DNA of 64,000 bases, taken from assembly GCF_035978755.1 (NCBI RefSeq), contig NZ_CP108415.1, forward strand, positions 1 to 64,000. Direction: 5' to 3'. Source of the stretch: Streptomyces sp. NBC_01298 (GTDB lineage Bacteria > Actinomycetota > Actinomycetes > Streptomycetales > Streptomycetaceae). Below the pieces are notes generated by a model. The model worked only from the letters and a program-made list of their open reading frames with translations. It had not been told where the DNA came from and did no database searches. Each line of letters begins with the position of its first letter. Position 1 is the first letter of the stretch. Positions 35,193 through 44,109 of this stretch are shown in pieces. The position numbers and the translations under genes are program-made.

Positions 35193-35422
35193 CGGGGCGC
35201 GCCTTCCTGCTGCTTGATGCTGTCGTGGACGCGAAGGCCCTCGGCCGCGGCCCGGCGCAGGGTCCGCACTGCGCGACGCATCCAGCCGGGACGGGCGGCG
35301 CGGCGGGCACGGCGCTGGCGGCGGCGCTCCGCGGCCGCGGCCGCGACGAGGCGCTGATGGCCGGCGACGCGCAGCCGCTCCTGCATCTCGGCCTGGATGG
35401 CTTCGGGGGTGTGGTGAATCAA
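35189..35422 (-). CDS. Small basic Arg-rich protein, 77 aa
   Basis: The frame MIHHTPEAIQAEMQERLRVAG is helical and continues with a very Arg/Ala-rich stretch (ERRRQRRARRAARPG) and a helix ending HDSIKQQEGAPR. The TTG start at 35422 has GGAAAG seven bases upstream. Its TGA overlaps the ATG of the beta-propeller gene, which supports translation of both. A cytoplasmic nucleic-acid-binding or membrane-associated role is possible but unassigned. Confidence 0.6.
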   Translation of the reverse strand: MIHHTPEAIQAEMQERLRVAGHQRLVAAAAAERRRQRRARRAARPGWMRRAVRTLRRAAAEGLRVHDSIKQQEGAPR

Positions 35423-35963
35423 GAGGAGGCTTTCCGTTCGGGTCCAAGGCGCCTTTGGTCCTGTCCTTCACGGCGAGTGTGCTCAGAGGTGGGCCGACCG
35501 GGAGCCCGGCGGCAGCCTCGTCCCGTCGGGCGGGACGAGGGGGCGGGTTGATGTGCTTCCGGTTGCGCAGGGCGGGAACGGGGCCGGACCGGGCACCGGT
35601 TGGGGCAGGCCGGATCTTGCTCTCGGTGGGCGCGGGTTCCGTCGGTGTCTCTGGCCGGGCAGTGGCATTTGATCTTGATTGCCCGGGTGACGGTCATCCA
35701 CTGGCCGGCTGACGGCAACCGGCCTTCCAGGGAAGCCCATCGGCATCCTGTTGCCGCTTTTCCTGCGGATTGAAGTATTTTGACCTGCCGGTTCTTCATG
35801 CCCGCAGGACTTGTGTGCTCATCTACCGCGTGTTGTTTGACCAGACATGCGTTTCTGGAGTTAAGTGACGCGCAGCTTCAGGTGGCAGAGGGTCACTCAC
35901 TCTGGGGCCTGTTCGTTTCACGGTCGGCCGGTGGCGGCCGCTCGCAGATCAAGGGCTTTTGTG
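35423..35963. promoter_or_regulatory. 541-bp AT-richer divergent region upstream of replication genes
   Basis: No gene is supported. It contains a 10-bp stem hairpin at 35516-35540 that includes a CCCG-N5-CGGG core (35522-35534), and a noticeably AT-richer part from about 35680 to 35960 (for example GAAGTATTTTGACC and GTGTTGTTTGACC). It separates the minus-strand lipoprotein unit from the plus-strand primase unit and probably carries both promoters. An origin-related role cannot be excluded. Confidence 0.5.
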
Positions 35964-36455
35964 ATGTTGGACTTGGCTGAGTTGATGCGGCCGCGGTCGC
36001 AGCGGTGGGTCGCTGCGCGCGCCGGGGTGGGAACGCAGACTCTGCGCAACCTGCATCGGATCGGGCTGATGCCCGCCGCCGAGGAACTGCAGGCCGTTGA
36101 CGCCGTCCTGGCGCTCTGTGCGACCACCCTGAGTGCCAACCGCTCCACGAACCGCAGGACGAAGGCCGGCGCGCGGACCGAGGAGGCTCTCGCGCGCGAC
36201 CACCAGGTGATGGCGCTGGCGCGGCAGATGCTGGAGGCCGGCTCCGTCGAGGCGCGGACGACCCTGGTGGTCGACGGCAACCGGGTGGAGGCGCAGCACG
36301 CCCTGGAGGCTGTCGCGGACTGGATGCATCAGGACGTGGAGGCGCCCGAGCCCCTGGTCCTGATCCCTCTCGGCCGGTGGGCCACCTCGATGCTGAAGGT
36401 CGTGGCGGAGGAAGGGGATGGTGACCTTGCGAGCGTTCCCGCTCTGGTCGGCTGA
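35964..36455 (+). CDS. HTH-type regulator upstream of primase, 163 aa
   Basis: The ATG at 35964 (or GTG 35961) starts MLDLAELMRPRSQRWVAARAG followed by VGTQTLRNLHRIGLMPAAEEL, a helix-turn-helix region. The rest is helical with no recognised ligand domain. It is 98 bp upstream of the Prim-Pol gene on the same strand, a position typical of replication-control proteins. No exact homologue is recalled, so the regulatory role is inferred from the HTH and location. Confidence 0.6.
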   Translation: MLDLAELMRPRSQRWVAARAGVGTQTLRNLHRIGLMPAAEELQAVDAVLALCATTLSANRSTNRRTKAGARTEEALARDHQVMALARQMLEAGSVEARTTLVVDGNRVEAQHALEAVADWMHQDVEAPEPLVLIPLGRWATSMLKVVAEEGDGDLASVPALVG

Positions 36456-36553
36456 CCCCTCTTCGTTCGCGACGGCGGCCGGTTGGCCCGAAGGCGCTCC
36501 CGGCGCCGGAGCCGGCCGCGGCGGCGCGCTGCCGTACGGGGAGGCGGGCGGCC

Positions 36554-37624
36554 GTGGAGAGTAGGGCGGGCGAAGTCGCCGCCTGGTGCGCCCGGCGGGG
36601 GTGGCCGGTCTTCCCTCTGCGCGCTGGCCACAAGACGCCCCGGCCCGGCTGCGGCCGGTGCCGGCTGTCGAGCACCCAGTACGAGCCGCACGCACCGGCC
36701 GGGTGCCCTTGCATCGAACAGGGGCGCTGGTGCCACGGCTTCTATGCCGCCACGGTCGAGCCCGAGCGGATCGCCCGGTGGTGGAGCGAGCAGCCGGTCC
36801 CCGGCGTGGGCGTCTCCACGGGGGCGGCCGGTCTCGTGGTGGTCGACGTGGACTGCCATGTCGACGGCCCGGTGGAGGCAGAGCGTGTGCTGCCCGGCTT
36901 CGAGGTCTCGGCGGAGGACGCGCGCCAGGTGCGCACCGGGCTGGACACCCTCATGCTTCTGGCACGCCTGGCCGGAGGGCCGGAGGCGGTGGAGGACATG
37001 GGGACGCTGACGGTGCAGACGCCGTCCGGCGGCCTTCACCTCTGGTTCGCCGCTCCCCGCAACACCCGCTGGGCCAGCTCCGCGGGCGGCGACCACGACG
37101 GACGGGCACTGGGCTGGCAGTTGGACGTGCGTGCTCAGGGCGGCTACATCGTGGCGCCGGGGACCCGTACCGACGCCGGGGTCTACCGGGCGCTCGGCGA
37201 CGTCCGCGTTCCCGCCCTGCTGCCGAGCTGGCTGGCCGGTGCCCTCCAGCGCACCGGCCACCTGCTTGGCGCCGCTCCCCGGCCGCGCGTAGCCCGGGTT
37301 CCGAACCTGGCTCGGCGGATCGCGGCTCCGCAGTCGGAGTCCGCGTGGGCGAGCGCGGTGGTGACCACGGCGCTCGCGCAGGTGGCCGAGTGCGAGCGGC
37401 TGTCGGAGGGCAGCGGCTGGAGCAGCAAGCTCAACAAGGCCGCCTTCACCATGGGGGGGCTGGTCGCGGCCGGCTTGGTGCCGAGCGATGCGGAGGCCCG
37501 GAACGCCCTCATCGAGGCGGCTGTGCAGGCCCGCCCGCACCGTGAACGAGAAGCGCACCGGATCATCCAGTCCGGGCTGATCGCTGGGCAGCGACGCCCC
37601 CTGAACCCGACGAAAGACCGCTGA
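36554..37624 (+). CDS. Bifunctional DNA primase/polymerase (Prim-Pol)
   Basis: Archaeo-eukaryotic primase fold: motif I LVVVDVDCH (DxD, residues about 93-101), motif II SGGLHLWF (about 157-164) and GGYIVAPGT (about 195-203). Cysteines at 33, 36, 51, 53 and 60 precede the core and may bind zinc, as in several actinobacterial plasmid Prim-Pols. The GTG start follows a GGAGG-like sequence. It should synthesise primers for plasmid replication together with the P4-type helicase whose ATG lies 4 bp downstream. Confidence 0.92.
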   Translation: MESRAGEVAAWCARRGWPVFPLRAGHKTPRPGCGRCRLSSTQYEPHAPAGCPCIEQGRWCHGFYAATVEPERIARWWSEQPVPGVGVSTGAAGLVVVDVDCHVDGPVEAERVLPGFEVSAEDARQVRTGLDTLMLLARLAGGPEAVEDMGTLTVQTPSGGLHLWFAAPRNTRWASSAGGDHDGRALGWQLDVRAQGGYIVAPGTRTDAGVYRALGDVRVPALLPSWLAGALQRTGHLLGAAPRPRVARVPNLARRIAAPQSESAWASAVVTTALAQVAECERLSEGSGWSSKLNKAAFTMGGLVAAGLVPSDAEARNALIEAAVQARPHREREAHRIIQSGLIAGQRRPLNPTKDR

Positions 37625-37627
37625 GTC

Positions 37628-39145
37628 ATGAGCTACACAAGCGCCAGCTCGGCCGTACCAACGAGCCGGGTCCCGGGCGACGCGTCCTACCAGCCGGGCC
37701 GCGCCGCCCACCAGCTGACGGCTGGGACTGCCCTTGCGCAGCCCCAGCTCCTGCTTCCCGAGAGCCTCACCGACTGGGGCATGGCCCATCTGTTCCTGTC
37801 CGTGTACGGCGACTACTACCGGTACGTGCGCGACATGGGCTGGTACCGGTGGGCGGACTACCGATGGCTCCCGGACAGCAACACCACCGGCATCCGGTAC
37901 TCCGCCATGCAGCTGGCGAACAGCATGCCCCGCAGGGATCCCCGGACCGATGAGAACGTGCGCTACCCGGACGGCGAGATGGCTCGCTACCGCAAGCGCG
38001 CCCTCAGCGCAGCGGGGGCGGCCGCCTTGGTGAAGATGGCCGAGACCCTGCCCGAGCTCACCCTGGAGCCCGAGGAGCTGGATTCCGATCCGTACGCCCT
38101 GTGCACCCCTGGCGGGGTGGTGGACCTGCGCACGGGCGGGATGGTGCCGGCCTCCCCATCGCAGAGCCACACCCACGCGACCGCCGTCACGCCGCGGGTC
38201 ATGCCCACACCCATGTGGAACCGCTTCCTGACCGACACCTTCGGCGACGACGAGGCCGGAGAGGAGATGAAGACCTACCTGCAGAGCCTGTGCGGGTACT
38301 CGATCTCCGGCGATCAGGCCGCGCAGATCCTGGCCTTCCTCTACGGCCTGGGGCAGAACGGCAAGTCCGTGCTGGTCGACGTCCTTTTGTCCCTGCTCGG
38401 CGAGTACGCCGACTCCGCACCGCCCAACTTCCTCATGGCCTCCCCCTATGCCGACCACCCGACCGAGCTGGCCGACCTCCAGGGGCGGCGGCTGGTGGTG
38501 TGCTCGGAGATCAATCAGGGATCCAGGTTCGACGAGGCGAAGTTCAAGCTGCTCACCGGCGGCGACCGCATCAAGGCACGCCGCATGTACGAAAACTTCT
38601 ACAGCTTCGCGCCCACGCACAAGCTGTGGCTCGTGGGCAACCACAGGCCTGTCGTGCAGGCCGGCGGATTCGGCTTCTGGCGGCGGATGCGCATCATCGA
38701 GTTCAACCGCATCGTCCCCAGCGAACTGGTCGTCGACAACCTCGGCCACCGGCTGGTGGAGAGCGAGGGGCCCGGCATCCTGCAGTGGCTGGTCGACGGG
38801 GCCAAGCAGTACTTCAACGGCAAGGATCTCCAGCTCAACGGCCCTCAGCGGGTGAGGCTGGCCACGCAGGACTACGAAGAGTCGGAGGACTCCGTCGGCC
38901 GGTTCCTCAAGGACTGCTGCGTGATCGGCAGCGAATACCGCGTGCTCCAGCCGCATCTGGGGAAGGCCTACCGGGCGTGGTGCCAGTCGGAGGGCCTGAC
39001 GCCCGTGTCCCCTCGGGACCTCGGTGGCGCCGTCCGGCAGAAGCTGAACATTCCTTCCGGAGAGCTGCCCAAGACCAACGGGCAGCGCTACTTCCCCGGC
39101 CTCGGGCTGCTGGCCCCGGGCGCGGACGAGAGGACTGGAGCATGA
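37628..39145 (+). CDS. P4-family phage/plasmid primase, SF3 helicase
   Basis: This is an SF3 ATPase: Walker A GLGQNGKSVL (about residues 239-248), Walker B region LVVCSEINQG (about 287-296), sensor LWLVGNHRP (about 333-341) and the arginine-rich FWRRMRIIEF. The N-terminal D5-type region precedes it. The protein should unwind DNA as a hexamer at the replication origin. It is 4 bp downstream of Prim-Pol, so the two are a primase/helicase pair, and its stop overlaps a small ORF that runs into the repeat region. Confidence 0.93.
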   Translation: MSYTSASSAVPTSRVPGDASYQPGRAAHQLTAGTALAQPQLLLPESLTDWGMAHLFLSVYGDYYRYVRDMGWYRWADYRWLPDSNTTGIRYSAMQLANSMPRRDPRTDENVRYPDGEMARYRKRALSAAGAAALVKMAETLPELTLEPEELDSDPYALCTPGGVVDLRTGGMVPASPSQSHTHATAVTPRVMPTPMWNRFLTDTFGDDEAGEEMKTYLQSLCGYSISGDQAAQILAFLYGLGQNGKSVLVDVLLSLLGEYADSAPPNFLMASPYADHPTELADLQGRRLVVCSEINQGSRFDEAKFKLLTGGDRIKARRMYENFYSFAPTHKLWLVGNHRPVVQAGGFGFWRRMRIIEFNRIVPSELVVDNLGHRLVESEGPGILQWLVDGAKQYFNGKDLQLNGPQRVRLATQDYEESEDSVGRFLKDCCVIGSEYRVLQPHLGKAYRAWCQSEGLTPVSPRDLGGAVRQKLNIPSGELPKTNGQRYFPGLGLLAPGADERTGA

Positions 39146-39360
39146 GGCAGGGGCTCATCCAGGGGCCGATGCAGGGGCTGTCCGCACACCCCGTCCCGCC
39201 CTCAGGAAACCGCAGGTCAGAGCCCTTCCCGACCCTCCCACAGGGGCTGAAAGGGGCCGACTTTGGGGAATCTCCTCCAATCACTAGTCCCACCTTTGCA
39301 GCTCAACAATCTAAGAAGTCAGCCCCTTTCAGCCCCTGCGAGCTTTCCAATGACGCCTGA
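39142..39360 (+). CDS. Small ORF coupled to primase, reading across repeats, 72 aa
   Basis: ATGA overlaps the primase stop (39143-39145). The frame spans the first CAGGGGCT repeats, giving MRQGLIQGPMQGLSAHP, and ends in a Ser/Pro-rich tail. No domain is recognised. Either it is a short coupled protein or the frame is open only because the repeat has no stop; codon bias is weaker than in neighbours. Confidence 0.35.
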   Translation: MRQGLIQGPMQGLSAHPVPPSGNRRSEPFPTLPQGLKGADFGESPPITSPTFAAQQSKKSAPFSPCELSNDA

Positions 39361-40060
39361 GAACCTCTCTGACCTGCTGTTTTCCTCACAAGAGGGTGGC
39401 AGGGGCGCAGGGCGCGAGTCAGCCCCTTTCACGGCCCCTGTGCCGGCCCCCCGCCACGAACTGACGTATCCGGGAGTGACACCGATGTCCGACGCAGGGG
39501 CGACGAGCCTCTCCCAGGAGGTGAAGATCGTCTGGGTCGAGGGCTGGGCGACCGTCGACGCCAAGTACGACTACGTCCGCTGGATGTTCGAGAAGACACG
39601 GAACCGGACGGGGAAGCCGCGTGGAGCGATGAGGGCAGGCCGCATCGTGGGGTACGCCGAGCTCGAGGAGACCGCGGAGCCCACGGAGCCGTCACGGCGC
39701 TACCGCCGGCGCGTCTTCTACGTCAAGGACAACGACCGAAGCGAACCCGGTGGCCAGTATCAGGACGCGACCCCGCACGAGGCCGTGGACCCCCGAACAC
39801 TGCAGCCCGGGGCCAAGGGCAAACTCACCGACCGCGCCCGGGGCCGTCGCGTGGGCAAGCCCGATTCCAGCAGCGCGGAGTCCGGTCCTTCCGACGGCAT
39901 GCTGTTCTGACCGCACTTTTGGCGGAACCCGGCCCCTTCAGCCACTGCCCCCGCTGACACCACGACCGGTGAGGATTGCATGCCCTCGGCCCCTTCAGCC
40001 CCTTCCCGGAGAGCCGCAACGCTCTGACCAGCACTTACGTGGAGGGGCCGACCGTGGCTG
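39148..40060. repeat. Iteron-like CAGGGGCT repeats, candidate replication origin
   Basis: CAGGGGCT/C starts three times exactly 12 bp apart (39148, 39160, 39172). CAGGGGCTGAAAGGGGCCGA at 39241-39260 is matched (19 of 20) by the reverse complement at 39319-39338, around a 58-bp AT-richer spacer. Further related copies on either strand occur near 39400, 39419-39440, 39491, 39931, 39988 and 40042. Repeats next to the plasmid helicase are typical of iteron origins. No DnaA box was found. Confidence 0.6.
39485..39910 (+). CDS. Hypothetical protein, 141 aa
   Basis: The ATG at 39485 follows GGGAGTG. The frame contains VKIVWVEGWATVDAKYDYVRWMF and KTRNRTGKPRGAMRAGRIVGY, then KDNDRSEPGGQ and a charged tail. 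Codon bias is good and unlike the surrounding repeats. It is the gene after the P4-type helicase and repeats; a replication-accessory role is plausible. No family recognised. Confidence 0.6.
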   Translation: MSDAGATSLSQEVKIVWVEGWATVDAKYDYVRWMFEKTRNRTGKPRGAMRAGRIVGYAELEETAEPTEPSRRYRRRVFYVKDNDRSEPGGQYQDATPHEAVDPRTLQPGAKGKLTDRARGRRVGKPDSSSAESGPSDGMLF

Positions 40061-40090
40061 AGGCTCCACCCCACGGGCCTTGTGAGCCCC

Positions 40091-40408
40091 TCAGCTCGCC
40101 TGTGGATGCCCCTGCTCATCGCGGGCGCCTTCAAGGACCTTGCGCCAGGAAGTGACGTCGGGCCTGCGGCGCAGCAGTGCCCGGCGTTCGCGTTCCGTCA
40201 TACCGCCCCAGATGCCGAACTCGATGCGGTTGTCGAGGGCTTCGGCCAGGCATTCTGTGCGGACCGTGCATCCGGTGCAGACGCTCTTCGCGCGCTTCTG
40301 CTGCGTGCTCTCCACGAACATCTCGTCGGTGTTTGTGTTCCGGCAGGCCGCGTCCTCGTCCCAGTGCGCTCCCGTGCTCGGCACCTCTGCCCTCCCCCGT
40401 CGAACCAT
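40091..40408 (-). CDS. WhiB-family iron-sulphur regulator
   Basis: Cysteines at 22, 44, 47 and 53 (C-x21-C-x2-C-x5-C) and the GIWGG turn (residues 65-69) with TERERRALLRRR are diagnostic of WhiB-like proteins, which bind a [4Fe-4S] cluster and act with sigma factor. The ATG at 40408 gives 105 residues, the normal length. Upstream in-frame codons to 40546 are rejected. It is divergent from nothing nearby and overlaps no gene. Plasmid-borne WhiB paralogues are common. Confidence 0.92.
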   Translation of the reverse strand: MVRRGRAEVPSTGAHWDEDAACRNTNTDEMFVESTQQKRAKSVCTGCTVRTECLAEALDNRIEFGIWGGMTERERRALLRRRPDVTSWRKVLEGARDEQGHPQAS

Positions 40409-40515
40409 GATCCCCACAGCGAGCCTATGCCGTTCCGGCGCCATCTGTTGATGAGCGAACCAGCGGGGTCGCGCGGGACTGCCCATGGTGGTCCCGCCAC
40501 GATGTGTGCGCCTGG

Positions 40516-41793
40516 TCATTTCCGGCGCCGCCGCCTCGGAAGCCACCAGCCCCTGGGCCGGTCCGGTGCTGGGGCGGGGGTGGGGGCGGGGGTGAGCTGC
40601 AACGGATAGTCCTCCGTCAGCGGCGTCTGCAGCCGGGCCTGGACTGCGGCCAGCTCCTCTTCACGGAGGCGCTGGTCCTCGCGGGCGCGCAGGTCCGCCT
40701 GCCGTATCTCCTCCTCCAGCTCGGCGGCATACTGCGCGGCTCTCTCCCGTCTCCGCTGCTGCTCCTGCTGGCGGCGGCGTTCGGTGTCCTGGCTCTGCCG
40801 CTCCTGCAGCGCGTCCAGGCGTTCTTGGGCGGCTTCCTGATCGGCGAGAAGCCGGATGCGCTCCTGGCGGTGCCGTGCGCGTGCCGAGGTGAGGAGCTCG
40901 CCGGCAGACAGGTCGATACGGCACTCCTCCAGTGGATCAGCCGCGATGTAGCAGGCGCGGAAGTTGTGTTCCGGGGGCAGGGCGTAGAGGGCAGGGTTGC
41001 GGACGAGCCGGCTGGTCCGGCTTCGGGGCGGTGCGGCGGGGGCGAAGAGCGCGGTGGCGGTACCTATGGTGCGGGCCGTGGGGTCGAGCCACAGCGGGAC
41101 CACCTCGTCCTGGAGCATCGCCTGGTGCAGGCCGCTGAGGCCGACGGCAGCCGTCCAGCCGGGATCGCGGTGGGCGAGCTCCTCCCGGCGGGCTGGGCCG
41201 GAGGCTGCCCGGCTGCGCCACTGGGGCCCGTGATGGGCGAAGACCCAGATGTCGACCACACCGGCCCGGGCGTAGAAGCCGTGCCGTGCGCGCCACTCTT
41301 CCCCGGTCAGTGTCGAGTACTGGACCTCCAGCGCCACTCGGGCGGAGCCGTCCGGAGAGACCGCCAGCACGTCGGGGCGCCGCCAGCCCTCGGGCATGGA
41401 GATAGGGGTGTCGTCGATATGCAGCCGCCAACCGTGCAGGCTCGGCTCTGCGGCGGCCCACCGGGCCAGCAGTTCCTTCGCGCTCAGGTGCCACAGGGTC
41501 TCCGGGCCGGTGCCGCTGGCGTGGTCAGCACCAGCCCGGTGGGCGAAGTGGTGCCGCCTCGACGGGCTCGCGACGACGCGGGCGAACGGCCCGCAGCCGG
41601 GCATCGGGCACAGCAGCATGCCGCCCCGGATGTAGGCGCGCCAGGTCACTCCCGGGCGGATCTCGCCGTCGGCTTGGCCGTCGGGCAGGTACACCAGCGC
41701 CTTGGTATCCCCGTCACGCGCCCACACCTGCCGCTTCTCCTGCTGAAATGCCCGAGGGAAGTCAGCGTGACCGCTCTGCCCCTGCGTACTCAT
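40516..41793 (-). CDS. CoiA-like nuclease-fold protein, 425 aa
   Basis: The ATG at 41793 is used. Features in order: a CPMPGC zinc pair (62-67), HHFAHRAG (81-88), and a PD-(D/E)XK-like core with RRPDVLAV (139-146) and ALEVQYS (154-160; E-x-Q). This matches the CoiA competence-protein order (zinc ribbon, HFAH, then nuclease domain). From about residue 310 a long coiled coil rich in Glu/Arg/Gln follows, which CoiA lacks. It may be a DNA-processing nuclease of the plasmid. It is divergent from the ParA-like gene. Confidence 0.75.
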   Translation of the reverse strand: MSTQGQSGHADFPRAFQQEKRQVWARDGDTKALVYLPDGQADGEIRPGVTWRAYIRGGMLLCPMPGCGPFARVVASPSRRHHFAHRAGADHASGTGPETLWHLSAKELLARWAAAEPSLHGWRLHIDDTPISMPEGWRRPDVLAVSPDGSARVALEVQYSTLTGEEWRARHGFYARAGVVDIWVFAHHGPQWRSRAASGPARREELAHRDPGWTAAVGLSGLHQAMLQDEVVPLWLDPTARTIGTATALFAPAAPPRSRTSRLVRNPALYALPPEHNFRACYIAADPLEECRIDLSAGELLTSARARHRQERIRLLADQEAAQERLDALQERQSQDTERRRQQEQQRRRERAAQYAAELEEEIRQADLRAREDQRLREEELAAVQARLQTPLTEDYPLQLTPAPTPAPAPDRPRGWWLPRRRRRK

Positions 41794-42192
41794 GCGCCCA
41801 TCCCGCCTGCCGTGCCCACCCGTTCCCCTCCATGGCCAGCCGTCGTTGCCCGCAGTCTCCGCAGAACAAGAGGCTGTGGGGCAGGTCGTGAACTGTCGTC
41901 CCGTACGACGGGAGGTCCGGCGGAGCCGACACCTGGGGACGTAGCGCTCCACGGAATCCACGCCGGGCGGCTGCCCGCGGGCACGTCCTGGCACGGTGAC
42001 GGATGCCAAGCTGCTACCGTGCCGGTTCAGGCCGCTGCTGAGCGGCCCGACCGCTTGCGCCAACGCCCAACCCCGGCTACCTGGCGCTTCTTCGGGCGGC
42101 GAACCGTGCCACGGGCTCGGGCCTCACCTCACACCCACAGGACGTCTCCTTGAGCCTGCGGTGCCGGGACGCAGGCTGGCCAGGAGTTCGCC
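41794..42192. promoter_or_regulatory. 399-bp divergent region
   Basis: No gene is supported on either strand. It includes an exact CCCG-N5-CGGG palindrome (41900-41912, CCCGTACGACGGG) and a degenerate one (41802-41814), and must contain the promoters of the CoiA-like and ParA-like genes. GGAGTTCGCC gives the ribosome binding site of the latter. Confidence 0.4.
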
Positions 42193-43920
42193 ATGTCCAC
42201 CAACACCAGCCGCCGCGCCCGCCTGCGAAGCGCGTACACCGGCGAGCCGCACCAGACCGCCTTCCACCAGGTGCGCAGCCACCGCGGCCTCGTTCCTCAA
42301 GCCGCCAGTGATGCCCAGCGCGCTCTTGAAGCCCGCACGCTGTCCGCCCTCGTCGCAGAGTTCGGCGCCCATCACCCCGGCGCCCTCGGCGGTCCCTTCG
42401 CGCTGTCGTGGGTGGGCCCCCGAGAGGACTCACTCCTCCTCTCAATCGCCGAGCCCCACCGCGAGCGAGTACTGCGCCGCCTGCTCAGCCACCTGCCCAC
42501 CAACCCGGCCGGCGGGCAGTATCCCGAGCCTCAGGGCGGACGAAGCACCGTGCTCGAGCTGACAGTAGGCGGGGGCGCGCTCCTCTTCCCGGCGGACCAT
42601 CGCGAGGCCCTTGCCGCCGCGAAGGCAGCTGTACCGGCACCGTCAGCGCCGGCGTATCCAGCCTGGATGAACCGGCCTGACGGCCAGGGGGCAGCCAGTA
42701 CCGTCCTGCGCCGCATCCGCCTGTTCGCCGAATCCGGCCTGCTGGACTTCAGCGAACACCTGCCGGCGCCCGGCATCCTGGACGGGCCGCACCCCGAACA
42801 GCTGCACGCTGCCGCCCGCCCGCGGATCATCTCGGTCTGCAACGCCAGTGGCGGCCACGGCTGTACCTCCCTCGCGGCCGGTCTGGCCGAGGCGCTCTCG
42901 CAGCAGGGGCACCGTGTCCTCCTCCTACGGACCGCCGTCGCCAGGACGGGGCAACGGTCGTGGGATGGCGATCACCAGAGCCACGGTCCCGATGCCCCGT
43001 CCCCACTTGGGGTGATGATCGAGGACCCAGCCGCCCATCTCCACCAGCCCCCTGGTTCTTCCCACACCTTCGCGAGCGTGTCGGTAGACCGAGACGGCGA
43101 GGAACAAGCACGCCAGCTCGCGCTCCTGCTGCGCCACCCTGACCTCGACGCCCGGTTCAGCCATGTCGTCATCGACGCCTCCCCCACCGGACTTCCGGCG
43201 GCCGCAGCATCCGGCGCGGACCTCGTTCTCGTGCCCTGGCGAAACGCGCCCACGAAGGCGCCCGGCTCCACGGTCACCGAGCGCCAGCTGACCGAACGCG
43301 GCGAGATCTGGACGTGGCTGTCAGACACTTACCAGCGCTGGTCACCGGGATCTCTGTCCGGCAAGGACGAGGAGCCCTCCGACCTCGACGAGGACGACAA
43401 CCCCTTTGGCGCTGGAGACACCTACTCCCCCAGCGACCAGCACCTCGACGATCTCGAAGCCCGGATCCAAAAGCAGTTCCTGGACGAGGTGGAACCGTTC
43501 GCCGCCGACCGCTGGGGTGCGAGGTGGGCAGACGCACTAGCCGGATGGGCCGCTCACCTGCAGCGGGTGGAGAGCAGCCCCAGGGGGTGGGACACGGAGG
43601 CCGGCGCGGACGTCACCCGCGAACTATCCGCTGAGGAGCAGACCGCCGCTGCCGAAGCGAGGGTCGCGCAATCCGCCGGATGGTGTCTGGACGGCCTTCC
43701 CCCACTCCGCGGCCGGCACCGGTATGTGCTGGTGCCCACGACGGACAGGGCCGCGCAGCCCAGCCCGGAAATCCGCGCCGCCTGCGACACCCTGGGCCAC
43801 GCCGTTGCTTCCACCGCCCTGCCGCTGATGAGCAACTACCCGACCAGCGGATCACAGGAGCGGTACCAGAGGGCGGTCGCGGGGCTCGCCGAGGAAGCCG
43901 TGGCACTGCTCCCCCGCTGA
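42193..43920 (+). CDS. ParA-like P-loop protein with degenerate Walker A
   Basis: The C-terminal part from residue 210 has the ParA/MinD order: RIISVCNASGGHGCTSLAAG is the deviant Walker A, but the invariant lysines of KGGxGKT are missing (GGHGCTS). VVIDASPTG (about 325-333) and DLVLVPWRNAP (about 343-353) match the Walker B and switch region. The first 200 residues are an extra domain. Loss of the lysine predicts poor ATP hydrolysis, so it may be an inactive or atypical partition protein. It precedes the H1-like gene. Confidence 0.7.
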   Translation: MSTNTSRRARLRSAYTGEPHQTAFHQVRSHRGLVPQAASDAQRALEARTLSALVAEFGAHHPGALGGPFALSWVGPREDSLLLSIAEPHRERVLRRLLSHLPTNPAGGQYPEPQGGRSTVLELTVGGGALLFPADHREALAAAKAAVPAPSAPAYPAWMNRPDGQGAASTVLRRIRLFAESGLLDFSEHLPAPGILDGPHPEQLHAAARPRIISVCNASGGHGCTSLAAGLAEALSQQGHRVLLLRTAVARTGQRSWDGDHQSHGPDAPSPLGVMIEDPAAHLHQPPGSSHTFASVSVDRDGEEQARQLALLLRHPDLDARFSHVVIDASPTGLPAAAASGADLVLVPWRNAPTKAPGSTVTERQLTERGEIWTWLSDTYQRWSPGSLSGKDEEPSDLDEDDNPFGAGDTYSPSDQHLDDLEARIQKQFLDEVEPFAADRWGARWADALAGWAAHLQRVESSPRGWDTEAGADVTRELSAEEQTAAAEARVAQSAGWCLDGLPPLRGRHRYVLVPTTDRAAQPSPEIRAACDTLGHAVASTALPLMSNYPTSGSQERYQRAVAGLAEEAVALLPR

Positions 43921-44109
43921 GTACCCGCCCACTCCGTCGGCCCGACGCGCGGCAACCCGCTGCGTGTGGTGTGCGCAGTCCCCCGCCGGAAGTACGCGAC
44001 CGTCGGGGGATTGGGCAGAGGACGGTATGAGTGATACGCCAACCGGCTGTGGCCTGCAACGAGTAGCATCCGGCACCAACGCACATCCCCTTGAGGAGCG
44101 AGGACTGCC

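Noticed and set aside
36329..38956. 875-aa minus-strand frame opposite Prim-Pol and the P4-type primase
   Set aside because: It is the antisense reading of two well-supported genes. High-GC sequence keeps it open by chance.
39148..39180. CRISPR-like repeat array
   Set aside because: The repeats are 8-bp cores at 12-bp spacing with no spacers of constant length, and no cas gene is near. They fit iterons instead.
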